Positions 1 through 7,678 of a DNA stretch of 64,000 bases are shown here, in pieces. Under the pieces are notes generated by a model, which searched no databases, was not told where the DNA came from, and worked only from the letters and a program-made list of their open reading frames with translations. A program made the translations under genes and the position numbers. How positions within the stretch are numbered: position 1 is the first letter of the stretch; each line of letters starts with the position of its first letter. Origin of the DNA: an uncultured Allomuricauda sp. (GTDB taxonomy: Bacteria > Bacteroidota > Bacteroidia > Flavobacteriales > Flavobacteriaceae); NCBI RefSeq assembly GCF_947499585.1, contig NZ_CANMOO010000005.1, positions 62,001 through 126,000 on the forward strand, given 5' to 3'.

Positions 1-675
1 GGCATGTTCAAAATCAGTTTGGGATGTCTTTTCCATAAGTTCCGAGATTCTTCCCTTAAAATAAATCTTACCTTCCAGCAGGTAAACAATTTCATCTGCA
101 ACCTCTTCCACAAATTGCATAATGTGGCTGGTGACAAGAATGGTCTTGCCTTTTTGTTTTTCTTTTTGAATGAGTTCTTTCAAACTAATTAAAGCAGCAG
201 GGTCTAAACCCGTAGTTGGTTCATCAAGGATTATTAAAGGACTGTCAAACATAAATGCTAAGACAATGTTTACCTTTTGTTTTGTGCCACCTGAAAGTGT
301 GGCCAATTTTTTATCAAGAAAAGGTGCTATGCCAAACAAGTCAATTAGTCGCTCTTCTTCACTAGTTTGTTGACGCAAGTCCTTTATCATTCTAATGAGT
401 TCCCTTACTCTCAGGTTACTGGGAAAATTTGCGATCTGAGGAAGGTATTCTATTTCTTGGCGATACTTCCATTTGTTTTTAACTGGTTTCCCAAAGACAG
501 AAACGACTCCTTTGTCTGCTATGACCATACCTAAAATAATCTTTATCAGCGTGGTCTTTCCTGAGCCATTGGGTCCTAAAATAGCGAAGATTCCTCCTTT
601 TTGAATGTTTAAATCCAATCCTGATAGGACTTGATTCTTACTAAACTTTTTATGTAAGTTCTCTACTTGAATCAT
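1..675 (-). CDS. nosF: NosF, copper ABC transporter ATP-binding subunit (partial, cut by window start)
   Basis: The first 225 codons are present; the C-terminus lies before position 1. In the reverse complement I read an ABC ATPase starting MIQVENLHKKFSKNQ, with Walker A GPNGSGKTT near residue 36, Q-loop region YLPQ, signature LSGGTKQK, Walker B LIILDEPTTGLDP and an H-switch in VTSHIM. With nosD directly upstream in the operon it is best read as NosF, which with NosY forms the ABC exporter needed to mature the CuZ centre of nitrous oxide reductase. Its ATG overlaps the nosD stop by 4 bases (ATGA), indicating translational coupling. nosY is expected just outside the window. Confidence 0.9.
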   Translation of the reverse strand, partial: MIQVENLHKKFSKNQVLSGLDLNIQKGGIFAILGPNGSGKTTLIKIILGMVIADKGVVSVFGKPVKNKWKYRQEIEYLPQIANFPSNLRVRELIRMIKDLRQQTSEEERLIDLFGIAPFLDKKLATLSGGTKQKVNIVLAFMFDSPLIILDEPTTGLDPAALISLKELIQKEKQKGKTILVTSHIMQFVEEVADEIVYLLEGKIYFKGRISELMEKTSQTDFEHA

Positions 676-1910
676 TTTGTTCTTTTCATTAGTGGATTTG
701 CATCCAGAAGATTATCTGGCGTGAAAACAGGTGAAACTTTTTCAGAGAAATCAATGATATCCATGAACAGACTACGCAGGAGTACAATAGTTTCTGGGGT
801 TCTGTTAACTATATACGAGAATAACTTTACCGGTCTGTAGGGGACATCTCCAATACCATTTTTATCCAAATCATAACCTGTATAATTACTCCAGTAATTT
901 TGATCAAAGACATTGTCGTTAAGCTTACTGTTATAAGAGATATCAAAAGAGTTGTATAGAAAATTATTTTTTGTGAAGGTATTGGTATAGCATGCTCCCA
1001 ATACTTTAATTGCCCACCCGTTTTTAATAAAATTATTGTTTTTGTAATTGATTCTATTTGAGCCTTCTATGTTAATTCCTATGGTATTCTCCTCAAAAGT
1101 GTTCCCAGATATTTCTGCATCGTTTATTTCTTTCAACAACATGCCAAAAGCGGCAGTACCCCAATTTTTCTTGAAAGTATTACCTATCATTTTTATTCTT
1201 TTTGAAAACATGACTGCAACTCCGGCACCGTTGTTTTCAAAGGTGTTGTTGGTGTAGGTGTCATCATCTGAGAACATAAAATGCAGTCCATATCTAAGGT
1301 TGTTGGTGCTAATATTGTTATTGATTGTAATATTGTCTGAAAACTCCAAGTAAATACCGTCACGCACTCCTTGAACAATATTGCGGTCTACCTCTACATT
1401 TTTTGAGTACCAAAGCTGAATTCCGTTTCCAGAATTATACTCATCAACAGCATCACCAATGATTTTGTTATGGTACACCTTTCCGTTGTTTGATTTTTCC
1501 AAGTAGATACCAAAAAACAGCTTTTCCAGCACTACATTTTGAATGAGGAAGTTTTCACTCTTCACAACACGAATAGCAGCATAGTCAGAGGTGTAGCTCG
1601 TTCCAACATTGATGATAAAAAGGCCATCAATTGTGACGTTGTCAGAAGTAATTCTAATGATTTCACCTTGATCTTCACCATCAATTACCGGAAATTTATC
1701 ACCTAACAATGTCAAAGGTTTATCAATAAGAATATTGAACTCTTTGTATGTTCCCTTTTTGATTAAAAGAGTATCGAATTCATCAGCAACTTTAATACCC
1801 TCTTTAATAGATTTTATTTTACAAGAGGAACACACGGAAATAGTTTTTGCAGAAAGGCAATGCCCCGAAAATAGAAATATGATAACTAATAGTCCGTTTA
1901 GGTATTTCAT
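672..1910 (-). CDS. nosD: NosD, periplasmic copper-processing beta-helix protein
   Basis: 412 residues with an N-terminal signal peptide (MKYLNGLLVIIFLFSGHCLSA) and a long right-handed beta-helix made of repeated N-N-x-(F/I) turns between about residues 90 and 340, typical of NosD/PbH1 proteins. NosD works in the periplasm with the NosFY exporter in assembling the tetranuclear CuZ site of NosZ. Its ATG overlaps the stop of the upstream cupin gene by one base (TAATG), and its stop overlaps the nosF start, so the three are translated as a coupled unit. The length is in the usual range for the family. Confidence 0.92.
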   Translation of the reverse strand: MKYLNGLLVIIFLFSGHCLSAKTISVCSSCKIKSIKEGIKVADEFDTLLIKKGTYKEFNILIDKPLTLLGDKFPVIDGEDQGEIIRITSDNVTIDGLFIINVGTSYTSDYAAIRVVKSENFLIQNVVLEKLFFGIYLEKSNNGKVYHNKIIGDAVDEYNSGNGIQLWYSKNVEVDRNIVQGVRDGIYLEFSDNITINNNISTNNLRYGLHFMFSDDDTYTNNTFENNGAGVAVMFSKRIKMIGNTFKKNWGTAAFGMLLKEINDAEISGNTFEENTIGINIEGSNRINYKNNNFIKNGWAIKVLGACYTNTFTKNNFLYNSFDISYNSKLNDNVFDQNYWSNYTGYDLDKNGIGDVPYRPVKLFSYIVNRTPETIVLLRSLFMDIIDFSEKVSPVFTPDNLLDANPLMKRTK

Positions 1911-2203
1911 TATCTGATGATCAAAAATTTTGAATTTTCATTTGCTTTGACCCAATGTGCTATTTCTTTTGGAAAACTAAAATCTTGCTGTTCTGTTATA
2001 TGAAAAGTTCTACCTTGAATATGAAAATTTATGTCCCCTTCCAGTACAATTAATTGTGCATCAGTAGGGGAGGTGTGTTCTGGGAAGATTACATCTTTTT
2101 CTAAGCTAATACTTAATATTTCTATAGTATTTGTCTTTGCAAGTTTCTCAACTTTGAGTTTATGGAATTCTTGATTTTTTATAGTGTCTTTAACGGTGTA
2201 CAT
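1910..2203 (-). CDS. small cupin-fold protein inside the nos operon
   Basis: 97 residues with a cupin-like beta-barrel pattern: FPEHTSPTDAQLIVLEGDINFHIQGRTFHITEQQDFSFPKEIAHWVKA. The single barrel contains candidate metal-ligand histidines (H near residue 44, H in IAHW). No signal peptide is seen, so it is probably cytoplasmic. It sits between a PNPOx-like gene and nosD, with a TAATG overlap to nosD. It is not part of the core nos set; a redox- or metal-sensing or quality-control role is only inference from position. Confidence 0.65.
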   Translation of the reverse strand: MYTVKDTIKNQEFHKLKVEKLAKTNTIEILSISLEKDVIFPEHTSPTDAQLIVLEGDINFHIQGRTFHITEQQDFSFPKEIAHWVKANENSKFLIIR

Positions 2204-2258
2204 TTCTATGTTTTTGAATTAAGTAAAAAATAATTGATAGCAAAAATCATTTTCTCAG

Positions 2259-2720
2259 CTACTCTCTATACCTTCCGGATATATCATTTATATGTATTCT
2301 GTACACTATCGGTAACTTTCGTTCACTTAGCCTGCTTGAAAAATCACTAATAAATTTAGGACTTTCATGAACTTTTTTGGCTATTGTTTCTTGAACCCCA
2401 AGAGAGAACTTACGAAGGTATTTTTTTGCGGTGCTTCCTTGTAACTCTTCAAACTCTCCATGTATTAACACAGACTTCCAGTTTTGTATCGTACTAATTT
2501 CATCAACTTGTAAAGAGACGGACGGAAATTTTCGCATTGCATCTATTTTAAGTCCCTCTGTTGAATAGCTCAGGATACTTTTCTCTTCCGCATCATAAAA
2601 ATAAGTTATAGGGGTAATATAAGGGCTTGATCGCGCTATAAAACCTAAACGTCCTATATAGTTTTCACCGAGTAGTTCAAGGCAATCGTTCATTTTTAAA
2701 TTTTTGATGACCTCTTTCAT
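2259..2720 (-). CDS. pyridoxamine 5'-phosphate oxidase-like flavin-binding protein
   Basis: 153 residues. The pattern GRLGFIARSSPYITPITYFYDAEEKSILSYSTEGLKIDAMRKFPSVSLQVDEI followed by NWKSVLIHGEFEEL is characteristic of the split-barrel FMN-binding PNPOx-like family (general-stress/nitroimidazole-resistance type). Cytoplasmic, no signal peptide. It lies 11 bases after nosL in the same operon. Members bind FMN, F420 or heme; which one applies here cannot be told from sequence alone. A role in N-oxide or NO redox chemistry is inference from context. Confidence 0.7.
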   Translation of the reverse strand: MKEVIKNLKMNDCLELLGENYIGRLGFIARSSPYITPITYFYDAEEKSILSYSTEGLKIDAMRKFPSVSLQVDEISTIQNWKSVLIHGEFEELQGSTAKKYLRKFSLGVQETIAKKVHESPKFISDFSSRLSERKLPIVYRIHINDISGRYRE

Positions 2721-2731
2721 TCTAAAACTGT

Positions 2732-3181
2732 TTATTTACCCGTTTTAATTTTAAACCTATTGCTTAATTCCTCCCAAGTAAAAAGTTCACCTTCATTATC
2801 GGTTTGTGATTTCTCTGCTGTTTCTTTTATTTCAAATGCCGTTAAATACTCGCCCATTGGGCTAGGTATATTTTTACTTATTAGATAAGTGGCTTTAGTG
2901 GCATCAATGAGCTCACCAGGAGCATTATAATCATTGACCAGAAACATAGAAACAGTTGTTTCATCAATTTCGTGTAAATGGTTCATCATGCATTCAGCAG
3001 CATCAAACTTAAATACCTTCCCTTTTTTTGTTACAAATTGGGCGGCATGTTGTTTGTCCACAATGGTCATGCTACAAAAATGGCACCCATCACTACCGTA
3101 ATTAATGGGTTTTGGCCCAATATTACAGGAAGATATTGAAAGCATTAATATAAAACCGAAAATGATAAAATACTGTTTCAT
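2732..3181 (-). CDS. nosL: NosL, copper chaperone lipoprotein
   Basis: 149 residues with a lipoprotein signal ending SISSC at Cys19. The family motif DGCHFCSM (Cys33, Cys36, Met38) and FDAAECMMNHL are visible, matching the copper(I)-binding NosL family that delivers copper to apo-NosZ. Two methionines in ECMMNH and the CxxC-M arrangement are the likely soft-metal ligands. The gene is downstream of nosZ and the membrane protein, the usual Bacteroidota order. Confidence 0.9.
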   Translation of the reverse strand: MKQYFIIFGFILMLSISSCNIGPKPINYGSDGCHFCSMTIVDKQHAAQFVTKKGKVFKFDAAECMMNHLHEIDETTVSMFLVNDYNAPGELIDATKATYLISKNIPSPMGEYLTAFEIKETAEKSQTDNEGELFTWEELSNRFKIKTGK

Positions 3182-3195
3182 TAGTTTGCTGTGGT

Positions 3196-3822
3196 TTAAG
3201 ATTTTTCTGTCTTTTTTGATTTATGAGTCTTCCAACCCAAGAAGAAGGCAGTCAAAATTAGCATCATCCCAGTAAACATCATCCAAGCACCTGTTGAAGG
3301 TAAGGAGGTAACATCAAAATTCAACATTTTTGCATGGCCAAATAAAGGCGGCTTGTAGCTCATTGGCGTACCATCAGGGTTAGAAAGTTTCATAATGGCG
3401 TTGGGGTCTAGATTGGTTCCGTAATCTACCATCCATGCATTAAAATCATACATGCCCAGAACTCCCAAAACGGACATTAACACAAACCAGCCCATGAACC
3501 ACTGATAGCCAACTTTTTTAAAATATCCCAGTATACCAATGACCAAGCCTAAAAATACCATTCCACCAATAACTAACGGAAAGGTGCTAAACTCCCACAT
3601 TTCCTCTGGTTTTGGCAATTTTCGCATGCCTATGTAGTGGTTAAGACCATCTATATTTTGCAAATCAAACTCGTTGGCGTCGCGAATACCATCAATATGG
3701 ATATTCATTCCTAAGGGTTCTGGATATTGAGGAGCACCCAACATAATGTTCCACAAAGGAAAAGCGTACAACCCTAAAAGAAACAAAGGGCCTATTATCA
3801 TAAGGATACTTGCTTTTTTCAT
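3196..3822 (-). CDS. nos-cluster integral membrane protein
   Basis: 208 residues. One TM helix at the N-terminus (about 5-25), two adjacent helices at about 80-120 (FPLVIGGMVFLGLVIGILGYF; WFMGWFVLMSVLGVLGMY) and a last helix at about 180-198 with a Lys-rich cytoplasmic tail. The loop between TM1 and TM2 holds an HIDGIRDANEFDLQNIDGLNHYIGM segment with His and Met residues. Proteins of this kind occur between nosZ and nosL in Bacteroidota nos clusters; the function is unassigned (electron donation or copper handling are guesses). It starts 15 bases before nosL. Confidence 0.7.
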   Translation of the reverse strand: MKKASILMIIGPLFLLGLYAFPLWNIMLGAPQYPEPLGMNIHIDGIRDANEFDLQNIDGLNHYIGMRKLPKPEEMWEFSTFPLVIGGMVFLGLVIGILGYFKKVGYQWFMGWFVLMSVLGVLGMYDFNAWMVDYGTNLDPNAIMKLSNPDGTPMSYKPPLFGHAKMLNFDVTSLPSTGAWMMFTGMMLILTAFFLGWKTHKSKKTEKS

Positions 3823-3883
3823 CTTTTAAAACTTTTAAATCATTTACAAATAGAATTTAGTTTTGATTGATTGTTCTCATTTG

Positions 3884-3920
3884 TAAAAAAAGCGGACAGA
3901 CTCTACAGCACTGCCCGCTT
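3884..3920 (-). terminator. hairpin downstream of nosZ (terminator or attenuator)
   Basis: In transcript orientation, AAGCGGGCAG pairs with CTGTCCGCTT across an 11-base loop (one G-T mismatch position) and is followed by a run of T. It lies between nosZ and the membrane gene, so it may partly uncouple nosZ from its maturation genes or stabilise the nosZ mRNA 3' end. Confidence 0.65.
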
Positions 3921-3949
3921 CAAGCTTGAAAAAAATAAATCTATAACTG

Positions 3950-5911
3950 CTACTCACCTAAAGACCATGAGAGCTCAATATTGGAGTTAGCAGGGGATAC
4001 CCTTACATAACCTTGCATTTCTTGGTGTAGCGCTGAACAGAAATCTGTACAATAGAATGGCCATACACCCACTTTTTTGGGCTCCCAAATAGATGTCTTG
4101 GTTTGACCTGGCATAACCAACAGTTCTGATGTGTTCTGGCCTATTATGGAGAAACCGTGGGGTACATCAAAATCTTGTTCATGATTGGTAATATGGAAAT
4201 ATACCTTATCGCCCACTTTTACCCCTTCAATATTATCTGGTGTAAAGTGACTACGAATTGTAGACATATAAATATGTACCTCCTTGCCATTACGTTCTAC
4301 ACGTGCATCATTTGGAGTAAGTGTTGCAAATTCGTGTTTATTCTCTGTTAGCCTATAGATTTTTTTGGATTTTGGTGCCAAAAGCTCTGCGGGACAACCA
4401 GCAGCATAATGGGGTTCGCCATGCGTTGGAAAATCATAGATCAATTCCATTTTCTCTCCCGAAATGTCATAAATCTGCGCGGAGTGCTCCATTTCTGGTC
4501 CGGTAGGTAAATAACGATCCTTGGTAATTTTATTCATCGCTACGGCATACTTTCCAAATGGTTTTCTTGAATTTCCTCCTGGAATCATTATGTGACCTAC
4601 AGAATAGAAGGTAGGTTTGCGATCTACAACCTCCCAAGTACCCAATTTCCATTTTACAACTTCTGATGAAATAAAGAAAGTAGTATATGCATTGCCTTTA
4701 CCATCAAATTCTGTGTGTAGGGGGCCTAAACCACCACTTTTTACCGTTCCTGCCAATACATCTTCAAACTTAAGAATTGGAATACCGTAAGCTTCGCCAT
4801 CAAATTTTTCGCCTTCAATTGCGGCAATCATTTTATCAAAAGAATGTACCGTTAGATCTGCGGATAGTTTTCCGTTTCCGATAATGTACTCTCCTGTAGG
4901 ATCTACGTCACAACCGTGTGGTGATTTTGGAGTGGGTAAAAAGAAAACAGCACCTGGCACTTTGGTTGGATCTACGGTCAATACTTCTTTTCTCATAGTC
5001 GAAGTTGCCGTATGGGTATGTTCATCATATACGTTATGCGCATAGTTTGCAGGCATTTTTGTGCCGCCTCCATTGTTTACGTACTCTTCTATTTTTTTCC
5101 AGTTGATGGCCGCGATAAAATCCTTATCATTTTGAGAAGAGTTTACTTCCATGAGCGAATTGGCCTCCTCAGTATTATAGGTAGTAAAGAAGAACCAGCC
5201 ATGCGATTTTCCTCTACCAGGGTGTGAAAGATCATAATTGAAGCCCGGCATCAACAATTGGAATTTCAAATCTAAATGACCGTGCTCAGGATCTACACTA
5301 ATAAAGGATAAGGCGCCCTTAAAGTTGCCCTTATATTCATTTATGGGCATATCTCGTTGCGGAACGGGAACAGAAAAACGCGTTCCGGCTACTACATATT
5401 CCGTATTTTCAGTAATGAAAGATGAACTATGGTTACCCGCACTATTCGGAACTTCGATAATCTCTTCGGTCTCAAAAGTACTCAAACTGATACGTGCAAT
5501 TCGAGGGGTATTGTTACCATTGATAAAAATCCATCTGCCATCCAATTCTCCATTTGTCTGAGAGATATCGGGGTGGTGAGAATCATCCCATGGAACAAAT
5601 CCAAAGGATGTGTTCAACATAGGTTTGGTTTCTTCAGAATACCCATACCCGGAGGTTGGAAATTGAGAAAAAACAGGAATTTCCTTGAACATTCTACCAG
5701 AGGGCAACCCATATACAGTAAGGTTTCCACTATATCCTCCAGATAGGAATGCATAATATTCATCTTGCTCTCCTGGAGCTACGTATACTTTTTCTGCCGC
5801 ACTGGAAGATAGAGCGCCATTTGATGAGCTTTTGCCATTCTGATTGCCGCATCCGGCTAGCAATAAACTCACTCCCAGAAGTGCGAATACATAATGTTTG
5901 TACTTTTTCAT
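3950..5911 (-). CDS. nosZ: nitrous oxide reductase NosZ, clade II (Sec/lipoprotein-type)
   Basis: 653 residues. N-terminal lipoprotein-like signal MKKYKHYVFALLGVSLLLAGC, not a twin-arginine signal, which is the hallmark of clade II NosZ. The beta-propeller holds CuZ histidine contexts: DSHHPDIS, GKSHGWF, SPHGCD, PLHTEF, EHSAQ and GEPHYAAG. The C-terminal cupredoxin domain has the CuA motif C621-x3-C625-x3-H629-x2-M632 (FYCTDFCSALHQEM). It reduces N2O to N2 in the periplasm. It is transcribed after the cytochrome c and fasciclin genes, and followed by the membrane gene, nosL, nosD and nosF. No denitrification genes other than nos are in the window, consistent with, but not proof of, a non-denitrifying N2O reducer. 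Confidence 0.96.
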   Translation of the reverse strand: MKKYKHYVFALLGVSLLLAGCGNQNGKSSSNGALSSSAAEKVYVAPGEQDEYYAFLSGGYSGNLTVYGLPSGRMFKEIPVFSQFPTSGYGYSEETKPMLNTSFGFVPWDDSHHPDISQTNGELDGRWIFINGNNTPRIARISLSTFETEEIIEVPNSAGNHSSSFITENTEYVVAGTRFSVPVPQRDMPINEYKGNFKGALSFISVDPEHGHLDLKFQLLMPGFNYDLSHPGRGKSHGWFFFTTYNTEEANSLMEVNSSQNDKDFIAAINWKKIEEYVNNGGGTKMPANYAHNVYDEHTHTATSTMRKEVLTVDPTKVPGAVFFLPTPKSPHGCDVDPTGEYIIGNGKLSADLTVHSFDKMIAAIEGEKFDGEAYGIPILKFEDVLAGTVKSGGLGPLHTEFDGKGNAYTTFFISSEVVKWKLGTWEVVDRKPTFYSVGHIMIPGGNSRKPFGKYAVAMNKITKDRYLPTGPEMEHSAQIYDISGEKMELIYDFPTHGEPHYAAGCPAELLAPKSKKIYRLTENKHEFATLTPNDARVERNGKEVHIYMSTIRSHFTPDNIEGVKVGDKVYFHITNHEQDFDVPHGFSIIGQNTSELLVMPGQTKTSIWEPKKVGVWPFYCTDFCSALHQEMQGYVRVSPANSNIELSWSLGE

Positions 5912-5950
5912 TTTTTACTATTTATTGTTTGTTCTTATTTTGGTTTTAAT

Positions 5951-6535
5951 TTATTCTGATGGAGGAAGAATCACCTTGTCCACTACATGCACGATTCCGT
6001 TTCCTGCGGGGACACTGGCTATAATTTTGGCACCTCCTACATATACATCATCCCCTTTTACCTCTATAGTGGTGTTTTGATCATTCGCTTGCCCTAGTTT
6101 TTTAAACCTTTTAAGAAAATCCTTAGAGTAGTTACCCGCAGTAACATGATGTTTAAGGATATTGGCCAAAGCATCTTTGTTTTCTGGTTTTAATAAATTT
6201 TCAACGGTGCCCGCAGGCAAAGCATCAAAGGCAGCATTGGTTGGGGCAAAAACCATAAGTGGTCCAGCATTTACAAGTGCATTTTCTAGGTTTGCGGCTT
6301 GCACAGCGGCCACAAGAGTAGTGTGGTCAGGTGAACCAATTGCTATTTGCAATACATTGGGCGTTGACCCATCGTCTTCAATAAAGGCTTGGCCTTTTTC
6401 TTTGTTAGCTTCTGTATCGTTTGTTACTTCAGATACAGTAGAATTATCAGTTTTAGGTTCGTTTTTACATCCCACTACAAAGAATAGTAACAGTAGTGGA
6501 TAAATTAAAAATTTAAGTTGGAAAATTGCTTTCAT
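5951..6535 (-). CDS. fasciclin-domain lipoprotein in nos operon
   Basis: 194 residues. Lipoprotein signal ending FVVGC (Cys near 23), an Asp/Thr-rich linker, then one FAS1 domain: VAAVQAANLENALVNAGPLMVFAPTNAAFDALPAGTVENLL and later HVTAGNYS and AGNGIVHVVDKVI. FAS1 domains mediate adhesion or protein-protein contacts at the cell surface or periplasm. It is placed 40 bases upstream of nosZ and 11 bases after the cytochrome c gene, so it is very likely cotranscribed; a scaffold role for NosZ or cytochrome c is inference. Confidence 0.85.
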   Translation of the reverse strand: MKAIFQLKFLIYPLLLLFFVVGCKNEPKTDNSTVSEVTNDTEANKEKGQAFIEDDGSTPNVLQIAIGSPDHTTLVAAVQAANLENALVNAGPLMVFAPTNAAFDALPAGTVENLLKPENKDALANILKHHVTAGNYSKDFLKRFKKLGQANDQNTTIEVKGDDVYVGGAKIIASVPAGNGIVHVVDKVILPPSE

Positions 6536-6545
6536 ATGAATCAGT

Positions 6546-7052
6546 TTATAAGGTTCTAAAGTATTCCAGTATGGAGCGGGTTTCCTCTACGGTCAAATTT
6601 TGATTGGCCATAGCGGCCCCATTAAACTCAATCAACAAGTCTTTGGCGCAGCGATCTTGTTCCGTCATAAGTTTGGGATCAAGAATCATGTTCATAATCC
6701 ATTCTGGACTTCTCCTTTCCATAATTCCTCTTGGAGATGGGCCAATGAATCTTTTGTCCAGTTTATGACAGGCTGTACAATTTGTATTGTAAATAGCTTC
6801 TCCAGCACTTACCATTTCCATATCAATCTCTGGATCTAGAGTAATTGATTTTATTTGCCCTACCCCTTTTTCATCCAAAGTAATGCGTTGTGAAGCCGGA
6901 ACTTCATCTGTTGCAGCAGATGTTTCTACTGGTTTTTCTGTGGCTTTTGTGCGATCTACACTAAAACCTTCTTTCTTTTTTTCTTCTTTGCCGCCACATG
7001 CAACAAGCAGTAAGGAAAACATCAATGTTGATAATACGATATTGATTTTCAT
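6546..7052 (-). CDS. cytochrome c lipoprotein, first gene of nos operon
   Basis: 168 residues. Lipoprotein signal LLLVAC (Cys19), a charged linker, then a single c-type heme domain with C92-x2-C95-H96 (NCTACHKL) and a distal Met in NGAAMANQN near residue 148. Single-heme c-type cytochromes of this kind are plausible electron donors to clade II NosZ. The promoter upstream has a TATTTTTG -7 box and a 14-base palindrome centred about 29 bases beyond it. Confidence 0.88.
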   Translation of the reverse strand: MKINIVLSTLMFSLLLVACGGKEEKKKEGFSVDRTKATEKPVETSAATDEVPASQRITLDEKGVGQIKSITLDPEIDMEMVSAGEAIYNTNCTACHKLDKRFIGPSPRGIMERRSPEWIMNMILDPKLMTEQDRCAKDLLIEFNGAAMANQNLTVEETRSILEYFRTL

Positions 7053-7076
7053 ATAAGGGAATATTTATTAAATGTT

Positions 7077-7084
7077 CAAAAATA
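7077..7084 (-). promoter_or_regulatory. -7 box of nos operon promoter
   Basis: TATTTTTG on the minus strand matches the Bacteroidota TAnnTTTG -7 element, 25 bases upstream of the cytochrome c ATG. The same element (TACTTTTG, 11118-11125) stands at the same distance from a related palindrome in front of the gene starting at 11113. Confidence 0.55.
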
Positions 7085-7106
7085 GACAGGCTAAATTGCT
7101 TATAAC

Positions 7107-7120
7107 ATGACAATTGTCAT
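7107..7120. promoter_or_regulatory. CRP/FNR-type palindromic operator
   Basis: ATGACAATTGTCAT is a perfect 14-base palindrome with 5-4-5 CRP/FNR-like architecture. Its centre is 29.5 bases from the -7 box edge, the spacing expected for a class II activator near -41.5. A sister site lies at 11149-11160. It may also serve the divergent Rrf2 gene. Confidence 0.6.
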
Positions 7121-7124
7121 ATAA

Positions 7125-7140
7125 AGGATAAAAATGTCTT
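7125..7140. promoter_or_regulatory. candidate Rrf2/NsrR-type operator
   Basis: AGGATAAAAATGTCTT, one mismatch from the 16-base imperfect palindrome AAGAYA-N4-TRTCTT seen at 11166-11181. It is next to an Rrf2-family gene and upstream of the nos promoter, so it is a natural candidate for that regulator. Binding is inferred. Confidence 0.45.
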
Positions 7141-7175
7141 TTAATCTTTATATTTATTTTAATAACCCTTTGATT

Positions 7176-7607
7176 ATGATATCTAATTCATCTAAATATG
7201 CCGTTAAGGCTGTCTTATATCTAGCAGTAAACTCTTCTGAACACCAGAAAATTTTGGCAAAGGATATCAGTGTACCGACCAATATTCCAAAAGCCTACCT
7301 ATCAAAGGTGCTTCAGGAACTTTCACGACATAACATAGTTTCTTCTGTTAAAGGGCCGGGAGGGGGGTTTTATCTTTCAAAAGAAAATATTAATACTCCT
7401 TTAATGAAGATTATACAAGTGATAGATGGTGACAATAGACTCACCTCTTGCATGCTTAGTTTACAGGACTGTGATGCTGAACATCCATGTCCAATGCATG
7501 ACTTGGTTGGTAATACTAAAGTTAATTTTGTGAAGAATCTAGAGCAAAATACGGTTAGGGATTTGGTCAAGGATATCAAGACGGGAAAGTCTTTTCTACC
7601 ACTTTGA
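7176..7607 (+). CDS. Rrf2-family transcriptional regulator with Fe-S ligand pattern (NsrR/IscR-like)
   Basis: 143 residues from the ATG at 7176, which gives the canonical Rrf2 start MISNSSKYAVKAVLYLA; an in-frame ATG at 7134 would add 14 unconserved residues. Winged-helix domain with KAYLSKVLQELSRHNIVSSVKGPGGGFYL, then C92-x6-C99-x5-C105-x2-H108, close to the IscR C92/C98/C104/H107 cluster-binding set. Divergent from the nos operon, it is likely a local regulator responding to NO or redox through a [2Fe-2S] or [4Fe-4S] cluster. Confidence 0.88.
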   Translation: MISNSSKYAVKAVLYLAVNSSEHQKILAKDISVPTNIPKAYLSKVLQELSRHNIVSSVKGPGGGFYLSKENINTPLMKIIQVIDGDNRLTSCMLSLQDCDAEHPCPMHDLVGNTKVNFVKNLEQNTVRDLVKDIKTGKSFLPL

Positions 7608-7617
7608 TTTTCTCATA

Positions 7618-7650
7618 TAAAAAGACCATCCTTTATTGGATGGCCTCTTT
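7618..7650 (+). terminator. terminator after the Rrf2 gene, possibly bidirectional
   Basis: AGACCATCC pairs with GGATGGcCT across TTTATT, flanked by A-rich and T-rich sides, between the convergent ends of the Rrf2 gene and the lipoprotein gene at 7679. Confidence 0.7.
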
Positions 7651-7678
7651 AAAACAAACAATAAAACGGAAATATATT

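Noticed and set aside
5012..6503. Several plus-strand ORFs opposite nosZ and the fasciclin gene
   Set aside because: They are shadows of strongly supported minus-strand genes with conserved catalytic motifs.
7134..7175. Upstream ATG as the start of the Rrf2 gene
   Set aside because: It would place the first codons inside the operator region and add 14 residues absent from the conserved Rrf2 N-terminus.
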